Below are positions 27,309 to 37,881 of a DNA stretch of 64,000 nt, piece after piece (the first letter of the stretch is position 1; the number at the start of each line of letters is the position of its first letter). The stretch is from Streptococcus sp. X13SY08 (GTDB taxonomy: Bacteria; Bacillota; Bacilli; Lactobacillales; Streptococcaceae): contig NZ_LFYO02000002.1 in assembly GCF_001182825.2 (NCBI RefSeq), positions 496,001-560,000 on the forward strand, read 5' to 3'. Position numbers and translations under genes: made by a program. The notes beneath the pieces are model-generated. The model was given only the letters and a program-made list of their open reading frames with translations, ran no database searches and was not told the origin of the DNA.

Positions 27309-27917
27309 TTATTTCGGTCGCTCCATGGTTGTTTTCTCGCCCAGCTCCGCGTAATCATTTCCCGCCAGTCGACTCATAGGTTCTAATTGATCTGCTAAAA
27401 TATAGCTATTCTGATAAACTGTTTCACTTAAATGAAGATGCTGAATCTTAAGAAGCAACAAGTCTGCAACAATTTGCCCCTCTTCATCTTGAATTGGAAT
27501 ATGCTGGTGTAAAATGGTTTCAAACCGCGCCAAAGCCTGTAGGATACCAGGTGTCTTCATCGTCTCTGACATCATAAGATCAAAATCCGTATAGTTCAGC
27601 TCACTCTCATCAGGTGCTAACTCACGAGCTGTCTCATTAACACTTTTCAAAATAGATTTGGAAACACTGTGAACAACTGCTTCCTTCGTTCGCAGAATAT
27701 TGGCTGTCGTATCCTTGAGCTGCCCATTTTTTCGCTGAATACTGATGGAAGTCAGCGGCGGTTTATAACTGACAATATTAGAAAAACTGAAGGGCCCCGA
27801 TAACCGTCCCTGCTCACCGAGCGTCGCCACCAGGGCAATAGGGCGCGGAATGACGGTACCAATCATTATTTTGTACATTTCTTGCTTGGTCAAAGCCGAT
27901 TGGTCCATTGAAATCAT
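27309..27917 (-). CDS. Flavin reductase-like (FMN-binding split barrel) protein
   Basis: A 202-residue protein of the flavin-reductase-like/DIM6-NTAB family, with MIGTVIPRPIALVATLGEQGRLSGPFSFSNIVSYKPP near the start, a typical FMN-binding opening. It lies between the esterase and two ring-cleaving-dioxygenase-type genes, on the same strand and closely spaced. It could supply reduced flavin or reduce quinoid compounds. Confidence 0.85.
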   Translation of the reverse strand: MISMDQSALTKQEMYKIMIGTVIPRPIALVATLGEQGRLSGPFSFSNIVSYKPPLTSISIQRKNGQLKDTTANILRTKEAVVHSVSKSILKSVNETARELAPDESELNYTDFDLMMSETMKTPGILQALARFETILHQHIPIQDEEGQIVADLLLLKIQHLHLSETVYQNSYILADQLEPMSRLAGNDYAELGEKTTMERPK

Positions 27918-27948
27918 GACATCTCCTCAATTTTTTATCTTTGGTTTT

Positions 27949-28842
27949 TTATCTTTTTAAGGACAACAGCTGTGCTTCTATCTGCTGTCTACGATTCTCA
28001 TACTTTTGTGGAAGTTGCAAGGATCGTCCTAACTCTTCTAGCCTTTCATCTACAGTGAGATCAGGCTCCTCCGTCGCTAATTCGACAATTACCTTACCAG
28101 GTTCTCGTAGATAAACAGACTCAAAATACTTACGATCTCGCACAACAGTTGGCGTGAAGCAGACATTTTCAAATGCTTGACGATAGGTTAGCAAATCCTT
28201 CTGATTTGACACTGCAAAGGCTATATGATGAACGGTTCCAGGCCCGAATTTTCCTCTAGCCATTCTAGTTTTTGGTAACAAAAGCTCTTGTTGCGACGAA
28301 TCAGCTAATACGAGACGAATAAAATTCTCATTTTCTTCAATTGCCGATAGATCAAAATAATCTTGCAAAAATTCTTGACTAGCAACTATCTGATCACTTT
28401 CCATCATCATGCCATAAAAACCAAGAATAGCCCAATTGTCCTCTATTTTTTGTCCTTCAACCAAGGCTAAATCAAGTCCCTGTTTATCGTGAAAATACAA
28501 GGCTGGTTGATCAAACCAACTATCAATATGACTATCTACATCATTTTCTGCTAGATAGCTCTGCCATTGTCCCAAAGATCCTTTGGGAATCTCAAAGGCA
28601 ATCCGACCACCTTGATCGCTCCCTTTCATACCAGCTTCAGCATTCTCCCAAGGGAAAATAGTGAATAGAAATTTTTCGTTGACCTCTTGACTCGAAAAAT
28701 AGAGATGGTAACTCTTACCGCCGTCAAAGTTCACCGTCTGCTTGACCAATTCGAGTCCAAGAATGTCCTGATAAAATTCTAATGCTTGATAAGCATTGCC
28801 CACAATGGCACTGATATGATGAATTCGATTCAGTTTTTTCAT
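27949..28842 (-). CDS. Ring-cleaving dioxygenase (MhqA/MhqO-type, glyoxalase fold)
   Basis: A 297-residue vicinal-oxygen-chelate protein. The two repeats start IHHISAIVGNAYQALEFYQDILGLELVKQTVNFD and VHHIAFAVSNQKDLLTYRQAF. Metal ligands are expected as His near 8, His near 217 and Glu in VIVELATEEP. Bacillus members act on hydroquinone-type compounds. It is followed by the flavin reductase gene and preceded by a paralogue with a related sequence. Confidence 0.85.
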   Translation of the reverse strand: MKKLNRIHHISAIVGNAYQALEFYQDILGLELVKQTVNFDGGKSYHLYFSSQEVNEKFLFTIFPWENAEAGMKGSDQGGRIAFEIPKGSLGQWQSYLAENDVDSHIDSWFDQPALYFHDKQGLDLALVEGQKIEDNWAILGFYGMMMESDQIVASQEFLQDYFDLSAIEENENFIRLVLADSSQQELLLPKTRMARGKFGPGTVHHIAFAVSNQKDLLTYRQAFENVCFTPTVVRDRKYFESVYLREPGKVIVELATEEPDLTVDERLEELGRSLQLPQKYENRRQQIEAQLLSLKR

Positions 28843-28854
28843 ACAGTAGATATC

Positions 28855-29825
28855 TTATTTATGAGTACGGCTCGTATTAAATGGACGAACCGTCGCTTCA
28901 ATCATCTCACGTTTGGGCTCCAAAAACGGTGGTAAGGACAAACGTTCACCCAAGGTTTCGTAAGGTTCATCTGTTGCAAAGCCAGGTCCGTCAGTCGAAA
29001 TCTCAATCAAGATATGACCGACGCGTGCATAGAGAGCTTCAAAATAAAAACGATCTACTAATCCAGAATTTGGAATATTGAGAGTCTGGTATTTTTCAGC
29101 CCACACTTTGATAGCAGCATTGTCTGGCACGCGGAATGAGACATGGTGTACCAAGCCATAGCCTTGTCTTTCTTGAGGGCTGGTTTCGTCTTTACGCAAA
29201 ATGACCTGACCTCCGTGACCGCCTTGTCCGACCTCTAAAAGGCTAAAATCTTCGCCGTCTTCTACCACGCGCATGCCATAAACTTGCATCAAGAAAACTT
29301 TAAAATCTTTAAAATAAGACGCTATGCTGTGATTTCAATTGGTCCTAAGCCGTAAATCGCCTTATCTGTAGGCACCGGTCCCTCTTTCCATGGCTGACCA
29401 GCTGCTACACCTTGATTGTGCTCATCAGACACCAATTGGTAGCGTTGTCCATCTTCTTCTTCGAATGGCAGAGCTTTGTGCCCGAAAAGATTGATAATGC
29501 CATCGTGTTTGATACCAAATTCATTAAAACGATCTAGATAATAATCCAATGCTGCATCATTGGGCACACGGAATCCAATACGAGTAATACCATTTGTCCC
29601 CCGGGTTCCCTGCGGATTATTTGGAAAATCAAAGAAGGTCATATCCGTCCCAGCCGAACCTTTATCATCTGCAAAAAAGGTGTGATAGGTATGAATATCG
29701 TCTTGATTCACAGTCTTTTTAACCAAACGCATGCCCAACACTTCTGTGAAAAAGTGATAATTTTTTTCAACGTCCTTGGTCATAGCTGTCACGTGGTGAA
29801 TCCCTAAAAGTACGTGATGTGTCAT
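28855..29825 (-). pseudogene. Second ring-cleaving dioxygenase paralogue, frameshifted
   Basis: The first frame (29825-29322) gives LLGIHHVTAMTKDVEKNYHFFTEVLGMRLVKKTVNQDD, then GPIEITA and a stop. A few bases on, another frame continues SYFKDFKVFLMQVYGMRVVEDGEDFSLLEVGQGGHGG, then GLVHHVSFRVPDNAAI, to ILIEISTDGPGFATDEPYETLGERLSLPP. Joined, this is one protein of about 315 residues, the normal size. It is first in the cluster, behind a possible operator. A short indel near 29322 is the only lesion. Confidence 0.82.
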
Positions 29826-29885
29826 ATGCTGTTTCCTCCATTATGTCTGATTCATTTTTCTAACAGACTCTTTCTGTTGAAACCA

Positions 29886-29910
29886 ATATATCACTAGTTA
29901 GTTGTAATAT
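29886..29910 (-). promoter_or_regulatory. Imperfect inverted repeat upstream of the dioxygenase cluster
   Basis: ATATCACTA-GT-TAGTTGTAATAT has partial dyad symmetry about 65 bases before the first dioxygenase start. It could be a MarR-type operator, since related clusters are controlled by MhqR, but it does not match the Bacillus site. Confidence 0.3.
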
Positions 29911-29924
29911 CAAAAAAATATGCT

Positions 29925-29955
29925 CAAAAAAGCAGATTTGACCCCTCAAATCTGC
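29925..29955 (-). terminator. Terminator of the small GNAT gene
   Basis: GCAGATTTGA and TCAAATCTGC form a perfect ten-base-pair stem followed by TTTTTTGAG on the minus strand. Confidence 0.85.
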
Positions 29956-29964
29956 CTTATCTAT

Positions 29965-30240
29965 TTATTTTACTGCAACATCGTCGTATTTATCTGTTTT
30001 TTGGAAAAGAGCAACAACATAAGGACAGGTTGCAGCCACTTTTTGATTGCGCTCACGTGCCACATCAATAATCTTTTCTACCAATTGACGAGCAATCCCA
30101 CGTCCTTCATAAGTTGGCTCCACAAATGTATGATTGATGGTACATTTATCACCAGATGAGATAAATGTACACTCTCCAATTTCTTTTCCACCGTCCAATG
30201 CTACGGAACGTTCGTTTGCTTCTTCAAATAAAATTTCCAT
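29965..30240 (-). CDS. Small GNAT-family N-acetyltransferase (YjdJ-type)
   Basis: A 91-residue single-domain protein with the acetyl-CoA loop EPTYEGRGIARQLVEKIIDVARER (residues about 42-65) and a conserved Cys near 74 (AATCPYV), as in the short GNAT-like family. Strong GAGGAGG upstream. Substrate unknown. Confidence 0.85.
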   Translation of the reverse strand: MEILFEEANERSVALDGGKEIGECTFISSGDKCTINHTFVEPTYEGRGIARQLVEKIIDVARERNQKVAATCPYVVALFQKTDKYDDVAVK

Positions 30241-30436
30241 GTGAATTCCTCCTCGAAACTTTCTACCATCAGTCTATCAAAACTCTCTTGAAAATGCAAT
30301 TGGAACCCCTTACATGATTGTCAGAATAAGATAAGAAAAGAAAAATGATTTTTAATCTCGCTAGCAAACCTATGTGATTTTCTGTCATCAAGACTTGAAT
30401 GTTTCTACACTTTCTATTGATAAGTTCCTAGTATTT

Positions 30437-33400
30437 CTAAATAGCCTGTGTAGTGAATCCGCGGCTCTCAATCACCTTGAGCATGGCTTCTGCCGTATCC
30501 AGTGCTGTAAAGAGTGGTACACCCTGTTCAATAGCAGAGCTGCGAATGATTCGGCCATCCCGATCCGTTGTTCGCTTGGTACCGACTGTATTTACAACGG
30601 CTTGTATTTGACCGCTACGCACCAAATGGGGAATATCATTGGTAGTCTCCCCGATTTTTCCAACCAGGCGAGTATCCAAACCATTCTTCGAAAAAAATTT
30701 AGCTGTCCCTTCTGTCGCAAGAACGCTATAGCCGATAGCATCGAAACGTTTGGCTAAAGCGAGTGCTTCTACTTTACTGTCATCAGCGATGGTAAAGACT
30801 ATATTTCCGTAGTCAGATAAGTGAAAATAGCTAGCTTCAAAAGCCTTGTAAAGAGCTTTTTCTAGCGTAAGATCTGAACCCATGACTTCACCAGTCGATT
30901 TCATTTCAGGACCAAGGAGACTATCTACCTTTGCTAACTTGGAGAAGGAGAAGACAGGGGCTTTCACGTGTACTTGACTAGATTCAGGATAAAGTCCGTC
31001 TTCATAACCTTGCTCAGCTAAGGATTTGCCCAAGATGAGATTTGTGGCTACTTGTGCCATTGGAATGTTGGTTACTTTAGATAAGAAAGGTACGGTCCGA
31101 CTAGCACGAGAATTAACCTCAATGACATAGACTGTCTCTTCCTTAATGACAAATTGAATATTCATCATACCGATGCAATTTAGACCGATCGCCAAGCGCT
31201 TGGTGTAATCCGCAATAGTGGCTTGCACCTTAGCTGACAAACTTTGTGGCGGATAAACAGCCATAGAGTCACCCGAGTGCACACCTGCACGCTCAATATG
31301 TTCCATAATTCCTGGAATGAGAACGTCCTTCCCGTCTGAAATAACATCCACTTCACACTCACCTCCTACGATGTAGGAATCAATAAGAACGGGATGCTCT
31401 GGGCTAGCTTTCACCGCAGTGTGCATATAAGAACGGAGATCCTCTTCATTTTCAAGGATTTCCATAGCGCGACCACCCAAGACATACGAGGGACGTACCA
31501 AGACTGGGAACCCAATCTTAGAACTTTAAGGGCTTTTTCAAAGAGATTGCGGTCTTCAGCACGGTCTAGGTCCGACACCTGCGTACCTAGAATTGTGACA
31601 CCTGCATTTGCCAAGCTTTCTGCCAAGTTAATAGCTGTTTGACCACCAAATTGAACCACTACTCCTTTTGGCTGCTCCAATTCGATCACATTCATAACAT
31701 CTTCAAAAGTTAGTGGCTCAAAGTAGAGTTTGTCGGATACAGAAAAATCTGTTGAAACTGTCTCAGGGTTTGAGTTCATGATAATAGCTTCATAGCCTGC
31801 TGCCTGTATCGCTTTAACCGAGTGAACTGTGGCGTAGTCAAATTCAACACCTTGACCAATACGAATCGGTCCAGAACCAAGAACTAGTATAGATTCTTTT
31901 TCTGAACGAATAGATTCATTTTCCCACTCGTAGGTTGAGTAAAAATAGGGGGTCGTGGATTCAAACTCAGCAGCACAAGTATCCACCATCTTGTAGACCG
32001 GAAGAATCTTATTTTCCCTACGAAGTTTACGAATAGCTTCCGTTGTCCTATTCCAAAGCTCAGCAATTTGACGATCTGAAAAGCCATTCCGCTTAGCTTC
32101 TTTGAGAAGCTCTAAATCTCCAACGGAATTTTTCAAGTCTTCTTCTATTTCAAAAATATGAAGCAATTTATCAAGGAAAAAGATATCAATCTTAGTCAGC
32201 TCTGCTATTTCTTCAATGGTAAATCCACGGCGGATAGCCTCTGACACATAGAAGAGTCGGTCGTCTTGAGCCTTAACGATTTTCTCAAACAGCTGGTCGT
32301 CGGTTGCCCCCTTCAGTTCTAGCATTTCGTTGTGGTAAATGCCAATTTCAAGAGAACGACAGGCCTTGAGGAGAACCTCCTCGATGTTACGACCGATAGC
32401 CATAACCTCGCCCGTTGCCTTCATTTGCGTCCCAAGACGACGTTCGCCATGCTCGAATTTGTCAAACGGGAAGCGTGGAATCTTTGCCACTACATAGTCC
32501 AAGGCAGGCTCAAACATGGCGTAAGTGGTTCCTGTGACAGGGTTAATCATCTCATCAAGCGTGAGCCCGACAGCTATTTTGGCAGCTATTTTAGCGATTG
32601 GGTATCCTGTCGCTTTTGAGGCAAGAGCAGAGCTTCGAGACACACGAGGATTAACCTCGATGACATAGTATTTAAAACTATTGGGATCAAGCGCCAGCTG
32701 AACATTACAGCCCCCCTCGATTTTAAGAGCTCGAATGATTTTCAAACTGGCGTCTCGGAGTATTTGATGTTCGACATCAGATAGCGTCTGTGTCGGTGCA
32801 AATACAATAGAATCGCCCGTGTGAATTCCCACCGGATCAAAGTTTTCCATGGTGCAGACTACCAGCGCATTGTCAGCCGCATCTCGCATGACTTCGTATT
32901 CAATTTCCTTGAAACCAGCGATGGACCGCTCAATCAAACATTGAATCACAGGCGACAATTTCAATCCATTTTCAGCAATTTCACGTAACTCATTTTCGTT
33001 GGCACATATTCCTCCACCGGTTCCACCAAGAGTAAAAGCAGGACGAACAATGACAGGATAGCCGATTCCCACTGCAAAGGCAAGAGCTTCTTCAACCGTA
33101 TTTACGATTTTAGATTCAGGAATAGGCTGCTCCAAATCTTCCATCAGTTGTTTGAAGAGGTCACGATCTTCTGCCTGATTAATAGCAGACAATTTGGTTC
33201 CTAAGAGCTCAATACCAAGCTCATCCAGAATCCCTATCTTTGATAATTCCATCGCCATGTTGAGACCCGTTTGTCCACCAAGTGTAGGTAATAGAGCGTC
33301 TGGGCGCTCCTTGCGCAAGATGCGAATCACAAACTCCAGCGTGATAGGCTCAATATAAACCTTATCCGCAATTTCTTTATCCGTCATAATGGTAGCTGGA

Positions 33401-33549
33401 TTGGAGTTGAGAAGAACAACGCTGTATCCCTCCTCTTTCAAGGCAAGACAAGCCTGAGTTCCCGCGTAATCAAATTCCGCTGCCTGTCCAATAACAATCG
33501 GACCAGACCCAATCACCATAATTTTTTTAATATCAGAACGTTTTGGCAT
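30437..33549 (-). pseudogene. carB: Carbamoyl-phosphate synthase large subunit, internal deletion
   Basis: CarB makes carbamoyl phosphate for pyrimidines and arginine. The true start is 33549 ([30 protein letters not shown]). The first synthetase half and the start of the second ([30 protein letters not shown]) are intact. Near 31530, after NLFEKALK, the sequence jumps to a segment encoding [20 protein letters not shown] in another frame, losing about 20-25 residues. The C-terminal allosteric domain ([17 protein letters not shown]) is present. The expected length is about 1060 residues. Probably an error or a small real deletion; the gene cannot function as written. Confidence 0.9.
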
Positions 33550-33563
33550 GTATAAGATATTAA

Positions 33564-33654
33564 GGGCGCTAAGCGGACACAGCCAAAATAGGAGTTTTGA
33601 CAAAGAACCCCAAGGTTCTAGGAAAAACTATCTTTTTGGCTGTGTCCGTAGCCC
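33564..33654 (-). repeat. Long inverted repeat between carA and carB
   Basis: An arm with CGGACACAGCCAAAA is repeated in inverse order at 33634-33648, with extensions (GGGC/GCCC) on both ends. It encloses a small hairpin AGAACC-TTGG-GGTTCT. Together it is a 90-base stem structure in the carB leader. It might be part of an attenuator or a small mobile repeat; nothing decides. Confidence 0.6.
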
Positions 33655-33703
33655 GTATTCAGTTGGACCAAATACAGTTTACTCCCCTCTCTCCTTTCTA
33701 TTC

Positions 33704-33721
33704 GTCACCTCACTGGGTGAC
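33704..33721 (-). promoter_or_regulatory. PyrR-type RNA hairpin in the carB leader
   Basis: GTCACCCAGTGAGGTGAC forms a stem of six base pairs with a loop CAGTGA, giving the CCAGNGAGG pattern of PyrR-binding loops. It lies 155 bases upstream of carB. PyrR bound to UMP would favour termination or block. Confidence 0.55.
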
Positions 33722-33825
33722 ATTAAATAATACTTTGACGAATCAACATCTATTCAATGATAATAGGTGTTGGTGCTAGTGTGTGAGCTAGCTACACCTC
33801 CATAGAGATTCGCCTAGTCTGACAA

Positions 33826-34911
33826 TTAGCGATTCAACCTTTCTGCTTGAAATGCATCAATCATCTCTAAAAATTCATCAAAGAGATAGCTGGCATCATG
33901 TGGACCTGGCGCTGAATCCGGATGAAATTGTACAGAGAAGGCTGGGAAATGTCGGTGACGAATACCTTCGATAGTTTTATCGTTGATTTCCTCGTGCGTC
34001 ACCATCAGACAATCTGGTAAGGTCTCCCGTTCAACGACGTAACCATGGTTTTGACTAGTAAAATCAACTCGACCTGTCGCAATTTCACGTACTGCATGAT
34101 TGAAACCGCGATGTCCAAACTTCATTTTATAGGTCGTCGCACCATTTGCCAAACTAAAGAGTTGGTGTCCCATACAAATTCCAAAAATAGGTATTTTTCC
34201 TTGTACACCACGAATCATTTCCAGTGCCCCTGGCACATCCTCAGGATTCCCAGGCCCATTTGACAACATGACTCCATCAGGATTTAAATGAAGAATCTCT
34301 TCCACAGTTGTATCAAAGGGTACAACGGTCACATTACACTGATGCTTGGCAAATTCGCGCAGAATCGAATGCTTAAGCCCAAAATCAACCAGCACAATAT
34401 TTTTCCCAATCCCAGGAGCTGGATAGGGGGTCTTAGTGGAAACTTGCTCAATATTATTGCTTGGTAAAACAGTCGCTCGCAGCTGATCCGTCAAATGGTC
34501 CAAGCTATCTCCTACATCTGCCATAGTCGCTTTCATAATCCCATGCTCACGAATGATCTTAGTCAATGCCCTCGTATCAATTCCAGAAATCCCTGGAATA
34601 CGTTTAACTTTTAAAAATTCATCTAGGGACATTTGGTTACGCCAGTTACTAGCACGCCGTGCAACTTCCGCAACCACTACTCCCTTACAAGTGGGCGTAA
34701 TGGATTCATAATCATCACGATTAATCCCATAATTTCCAATCAAAGGATAGGTGAAGATCAAAATCTGTCCATTGTAAGATTGGTCAGTAATAGACTCCTG
34801 ATAGCCGGTCATCCCTGTACTGAAAACCAACTCTCCAGTTACGTCTATATCTGCTCCGAAGGTTTTCCCTTCGAAAACAGTTCCATCCTCTAAAATCAAT
34901 AATCGCTTCAT
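33826..34911 (-). CDS. carA: Carbamoyl-phosphate synthase small subunit
   Basis: The glutaminase subunit that supplies ammonia to CarB. The 361 residues start [21 protein letters not shown] and include the class I amidotransferase core with the nucleophile in [17 protein letters not shown] (about residue 245) and the His/Glu in [15 protein letters not shown]. It follows pyrB by 53 bases and is intact. Confidence 0.97.
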   Translation of the reverse strand: MKRLLILEDGTVFEGKTFGADIDVTGELVFSTGMTGYQESITDQSYNGQILIFTYPLIGNYGINRDDYESITPTCKGVVVAEVARRASNWRNQMSLDEFLKVKRIPGISGIDTRALTKIIREHGIMKATMADVGDSLDHLTDQLRATVLPSNNIEQVSTKTPYPAPGIGKNIVLVDFGLKHSILREFAKHQCNVTVVPFDTTVEEILHLNPDGVMLSNGPGNPEDVPGALEMIRGVQGKIPIFGICMGHQLFSLANGATTYKMKFGHRGFNHAVREIATGRVDFTSQNHGYVVERETLPDCLMVTHEEINDKTIEGIRHRHFPAFSVQFHPDSAPGPHDASYLFDEFLEMIDAFQAERLNR

Positions 34912-34964
34912 CTTCTTCCTTTCGTCTAGTTTCCCAGAAGTTATTTAACGTTCGGTGTGTGACA

Positions 34965-35891
34965 TTAAGCCTTTCCATTCAAAACTGCTTCTAAAATCGC
35001 CATCCGCACGAAGACACCATTTTGCATTTGGCGAACGATGCGTGACTTAGGCGCCTCTACTAAGTGGTCGTCAATTTCTACATCACGATTAACGGGTGCA
35101 GGATGCATAACAATGGCATTCTCTTTCAATCGTTTGTATCTTTCATCCGTCAATCCATACAAGTGGTTGTACTCTTCTTTTGAGAAGCTCCCTTGACCAT
35201 CGTGGCGCTCATGTTGCACGCGCAAGAGCATGAGGACATCTATCTCTTCGACAATGTCATCCATAGCTACGTGCTGACCATAGACATCAAATTCTTCTGC
35301 GTACCATTCTATAGGACCTGCAAAAAAAACCTCTGCCCCCAAGCGTTTTAAAATCTGCATATTAGACTTAGCAACTCGTGAGTGGGTAATATCTCCTGCA
35401 ATCACTATCTTTAAACCTTCAAAGGAAGAAAATTCTTCATAAATCGTCATCAAATCTAGCAAGGACTGGCTTGGATGTTGACCGGAACCATCGCCACCAT
35501 TGATGATGGAAGTTTGAATAGTCGGACTATCAATCAATTGCTTATAGTAATCCACATCTGGGTGACGAACAACACAGATATCTACTCCAAGGGCACTCAT
35601 GGTTAAGATCGTATCGTAGAGCGTTTCTCCCTTATTGACTGAGCTAGTCCGTGCGTCAAAATCAATCATGCCCATGTCGAGACGAAGCTCTGCCATTTCA
35701 AAAGATTTATGAGTCCGAGTGGAGTCCTCAAAAAAGAGGTTAGAAGCAAAATACTTTCGATCATGCACAAAATCAACTTCTCCAGCTTTAAAAGCTAAAC
35801 CGAGCTGAATGAGACCGAGAACTTCTTCGTTGGAGAGAGTTTCCATTGTAACCAAGTGCTTGAGGGATACTTTACCGTTTGTGATTGTCAT
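34965..35891 (-). CDS. pyrB: Aspartate carbamoyltransferase catalytic subunit
   Basis: Condenses carbamoyl phosphate and aspartate. Start 35891 ([20 protein letters not shown]) gives 308 residues, the normal length; the frame extends to 35927 but lacks a better site. Motifs: [24 protein letters not shown] carbamoyl-phosphate loop, and [12 protein letters not shown]. It is downstream of pyrR, so is under the same attenuator. Confidence 0.96.
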   Translation of the reverse strand: MTITNGKVSLKHLVTMETLSNEEVLGLIQLGLAFKAGEVDFVHDRKYFASNLFFEDSTRTHKSFEMAELRLDMGMIDFDARTSSVNKGETLYDTILTMSALGVDICVVRHPDVDYYKQLIDSPTIQTSIINGGDGSGQHPSQSLLDLMTIYEEFSSFEGLKIVIAGDITHSRVAKSNMQILKRLGAEVFFAGPIEWYAEEFDVYGQHVAMDDIVEEIDVLMLLRVQHERHDGQGSFSKEEYNHLYGLTDERYKRLKENAIVMHPAPVNRDVEIDDHLVEAPKSRIVRQMQNGVFVRMAILEAVLNGKA

Positions 35892-35964
35892 CTTGATACC
35901 TATTCCTTTTTGAGAGAGCTGAATCATCCGAGAGATGCCAGGAAAAAAGTTGAGAAATCGACAA

Positions 35965-36486
35965 CTAAGTCGCTTCTACTAAGAGAACTTCATCCTTGCC
36001 ATCAATTTCAGACATGTGAACAATAATTTCTTCCATTCGACTTGTCGGAATGTTTTTGCCTACATAGTCTGCCCGAATAGGTAACTCACGATGACCACGG
36101 TCTACCAAAACTGCCAAGCTCACACGAGATGGACGACCAAGAGAGACCACATTATCAATAGCTGCGCGGATAGTCCGACCTGTATAGAGCACATCATCGA
36201 CCAAAATCACATCACGATCATTCACATCTGCTGTCATTACTGTCGTATCTCGCTCCATTTTAACATCATCACGGAAAGGCTTGGTATCCAATTCCCCAAC
36301 AGGTACCTCAACTCCTTCTAGCTGCTTCAAACGCTCTTGAATCCGTTTCGCGATGAAGACTCCCCGTGTCTTAATCCCTGCAAGTACAATTTTATCTAAC
36401 TGCTTATTGCGCTCGATAATCTCATAAGTGATACGAGTGATGGCACGTTTCATGGTCATCTCATCAACAATTTCTTTTGTTTTCAT
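35965..36486 (-). CDS. pyrR: Bifunctional pyr operon RNA-binding regulator/uracil phosphoribosyltransferase
   Basis: PyrR binds pyr mRNA when UMP is high and also has uracil phosphoribosyltransferase activity. The 173 residues contain the PRPP loop [19 protein letters not shown] near residue 97 and the conserved [22 protein letters not shown]. It is first in pyrR-pyrB-carA. Its own leader has the target hairpin and terminator. Confidence 0.97.
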   Translation of the reverse strand: MKTKEIVDEMTMKRAITRITYEIIERNKQLDKIVLAGIKTRGVFIAKRIQERLKQLEGVEVPVGELDTKPFRDDVKMERDTTVMTADVNDRDVILVDDVLYTGRTIRAAIDNVVSLGRPSRVSLAVLVDRGHRELPIRADYVGKNIPTSRMEEIIVHMSEIDGKDEVLLVEAT

Positions 36487-36502
36487 AAATCCTCCTTGTA
36501 TA

Positions 36503-36600
36503 TGAAAAAAACATCTCCCTTTTCAAGGAGACGTCGAAAAATATGGGCACATACTCTGTCCCTCATTCTAGTCATGCTCCTTGACTGTCTCTCTGGACAG
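36503..36600 (-). promoter_or_regulatory. PyrR attenuator in front of pyrR
   Basis: The hairpin CTGTCCAGAGAGACAG (36600-36585) has the CCAGAGAG loop of PyrR-binding sites. A terminator follows: a stem formed by 36511-36521 with 36525-36534, then seven T on the minus strand (36510-36504). This is the classic arrangement for pyrimidine control by attenuation. Confidence 0.8.
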
Positions 36601-36718
36601 CATTAAAGGATTTTCATTGGAACCAGTATAGCAAACTTTATATCTTTTAGCAAATCATATTCTAGAATTTCCACAGAAACTTCTTAAAAAACGAACAAAA
36701 TCTACCGCAGCTCTATTT

Positions 36719-37375
36719 TTATTCTAAAATGAACAAACTCCTGCGCTTCTCATTGAAACGTTTCAAAGAGATGGATTTTAATCCATAAAAAATATAACCA
36801 GACACAAGATAAGCTACAAAGATAATCCCCGCATAGGTCAGAACATACTGCCAGCCGTACTTGGTCACATTGAGGAAAAAATAAGCAAATGGACTATCTT
36901 TAGCATCTGGAATTGGAATTTTGAGAAACAGACCGTTGAGTAGAGCAAAAGCCATATAGGCTAGTGGAAGAGCAGTCCAGCAAATCGGATCAAACCACTT
37001 ATACTGACGACCTCTATCCACGAATAGAGTATCCAAAAAGAAATAAAGAGGCACGATATAATGACACAGAATATTTTCAATGCGCCAGAAGTTGTCCGCA
37101 ATCGGAGCTAGCAAAAGATGGTAGATTACAAAGGTAATCATAATAGACATAGTCACTGCAGCTTTTATTCTGAGAAAGGACTGGCTCTGTAAATCCTTCT
37201 TCTGCCACATGGCATAAACCATATAAACAGAGAAAATGGACACCAAAAGGTTGGACAAGACAGTGTAGTACATAAACATACCTGGGCCAAACTTAACGAT
37301 TTCAATCGTTGTCCCTGTTACTGCCAAAACAGCCAATAAAATGCGGGAAATAAATAGGATAATTTGATGTTTCAT
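36719..37375 (-). CDS. Pr6Pr-family integral membrane protein
   Basis: A 218-residue protein with six hydrophobic segments. It starts MKHQIILFISRILLAVLAVTGTTIEI and contains YYTVLSNLLV and ENILCHYIVPLYFFLDTLFVDRGRQYKW, resembling the Pr6Pr group of streptococcal membrane proteins. Function unknown. It appears to be monocistronic. Confidence 0.75.
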   Translation of the reverse strand: MKHQIILFISRILLAVLAVTGTTIEIVKFGPGMFMYYTVLSNLLVSIFSVYMVYAMWQKKDLQSQSFLRIKAAVTMSIMITFVIYHLLLAPIADNFWRIENILCHYIVPLYFFLDTLFVDRGRQYKWFDPICWTALPLAYMAFALLNGLFLKIPIPDAKDSPFAYFFLNVTKYGWQYVLTYAGIIFVAYLVSGYIFYGLKSISLKRFNEKRRSLFILE

Positions 37376-37431
37376 AGTTTTCTTTCTGTTGCAAAAAGGA
37401 GGCCGGATAACCGAGCCTACATGTCTTATAT

Positions 37432-37766
37432 TTAAATTTTCTTAACAAATTCTGATTTGAGTTTCATGGCACCAAAGCCGTCAATTTTACAATCGATATT
37501 GTGATCGCCTTCGACGATACGAATATTCTTCACGCGCGTACCTTGTTTCAAATCTTTAGGAGCACCTTTGACTTTTAAATCTTTGATGAGCGTAACGGTG
37601 TCACCATCCGCCAAACGATTTCCGTTAGCATCCATTCTACTACACCGTCTTCTTCAACAACTTCATCAGGATTCCATTCGTAGGCACACTCAGGACAAAC
37701 TAAGAGCGATCCGTCTTCATAGACATATTCAGAATTACATTTTGGGCAATTTGGTAAAGTTTCCAT
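37432..37766 (-). pseudogene. Zinc-ribbon protein YjdM/PhnA family, frameshifted
   Basis: The start at 37766 ([41 protein letters not shown]) has a four-cysteine zinc ribbon. The frame then shifts near 37640, and the usual remainder follows in another frame: [67 protein letters not shown]. Total about 110 residues as in homologues. The old name PhnA is misleading; a phosphonate role is not established. The lesion is one base or so. Confidence 0.85.
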
Positions 37767-37881
37767 TTCATCTCCTTTTGGCAATTTCTTGCACTTATTC
37801 ATTTAGATTCTAGTATACCATGTTCACACAGTATGGGCAAGATTGATAAGGCTTACAAAAAAAGAAAACCACGCGTTTTTC

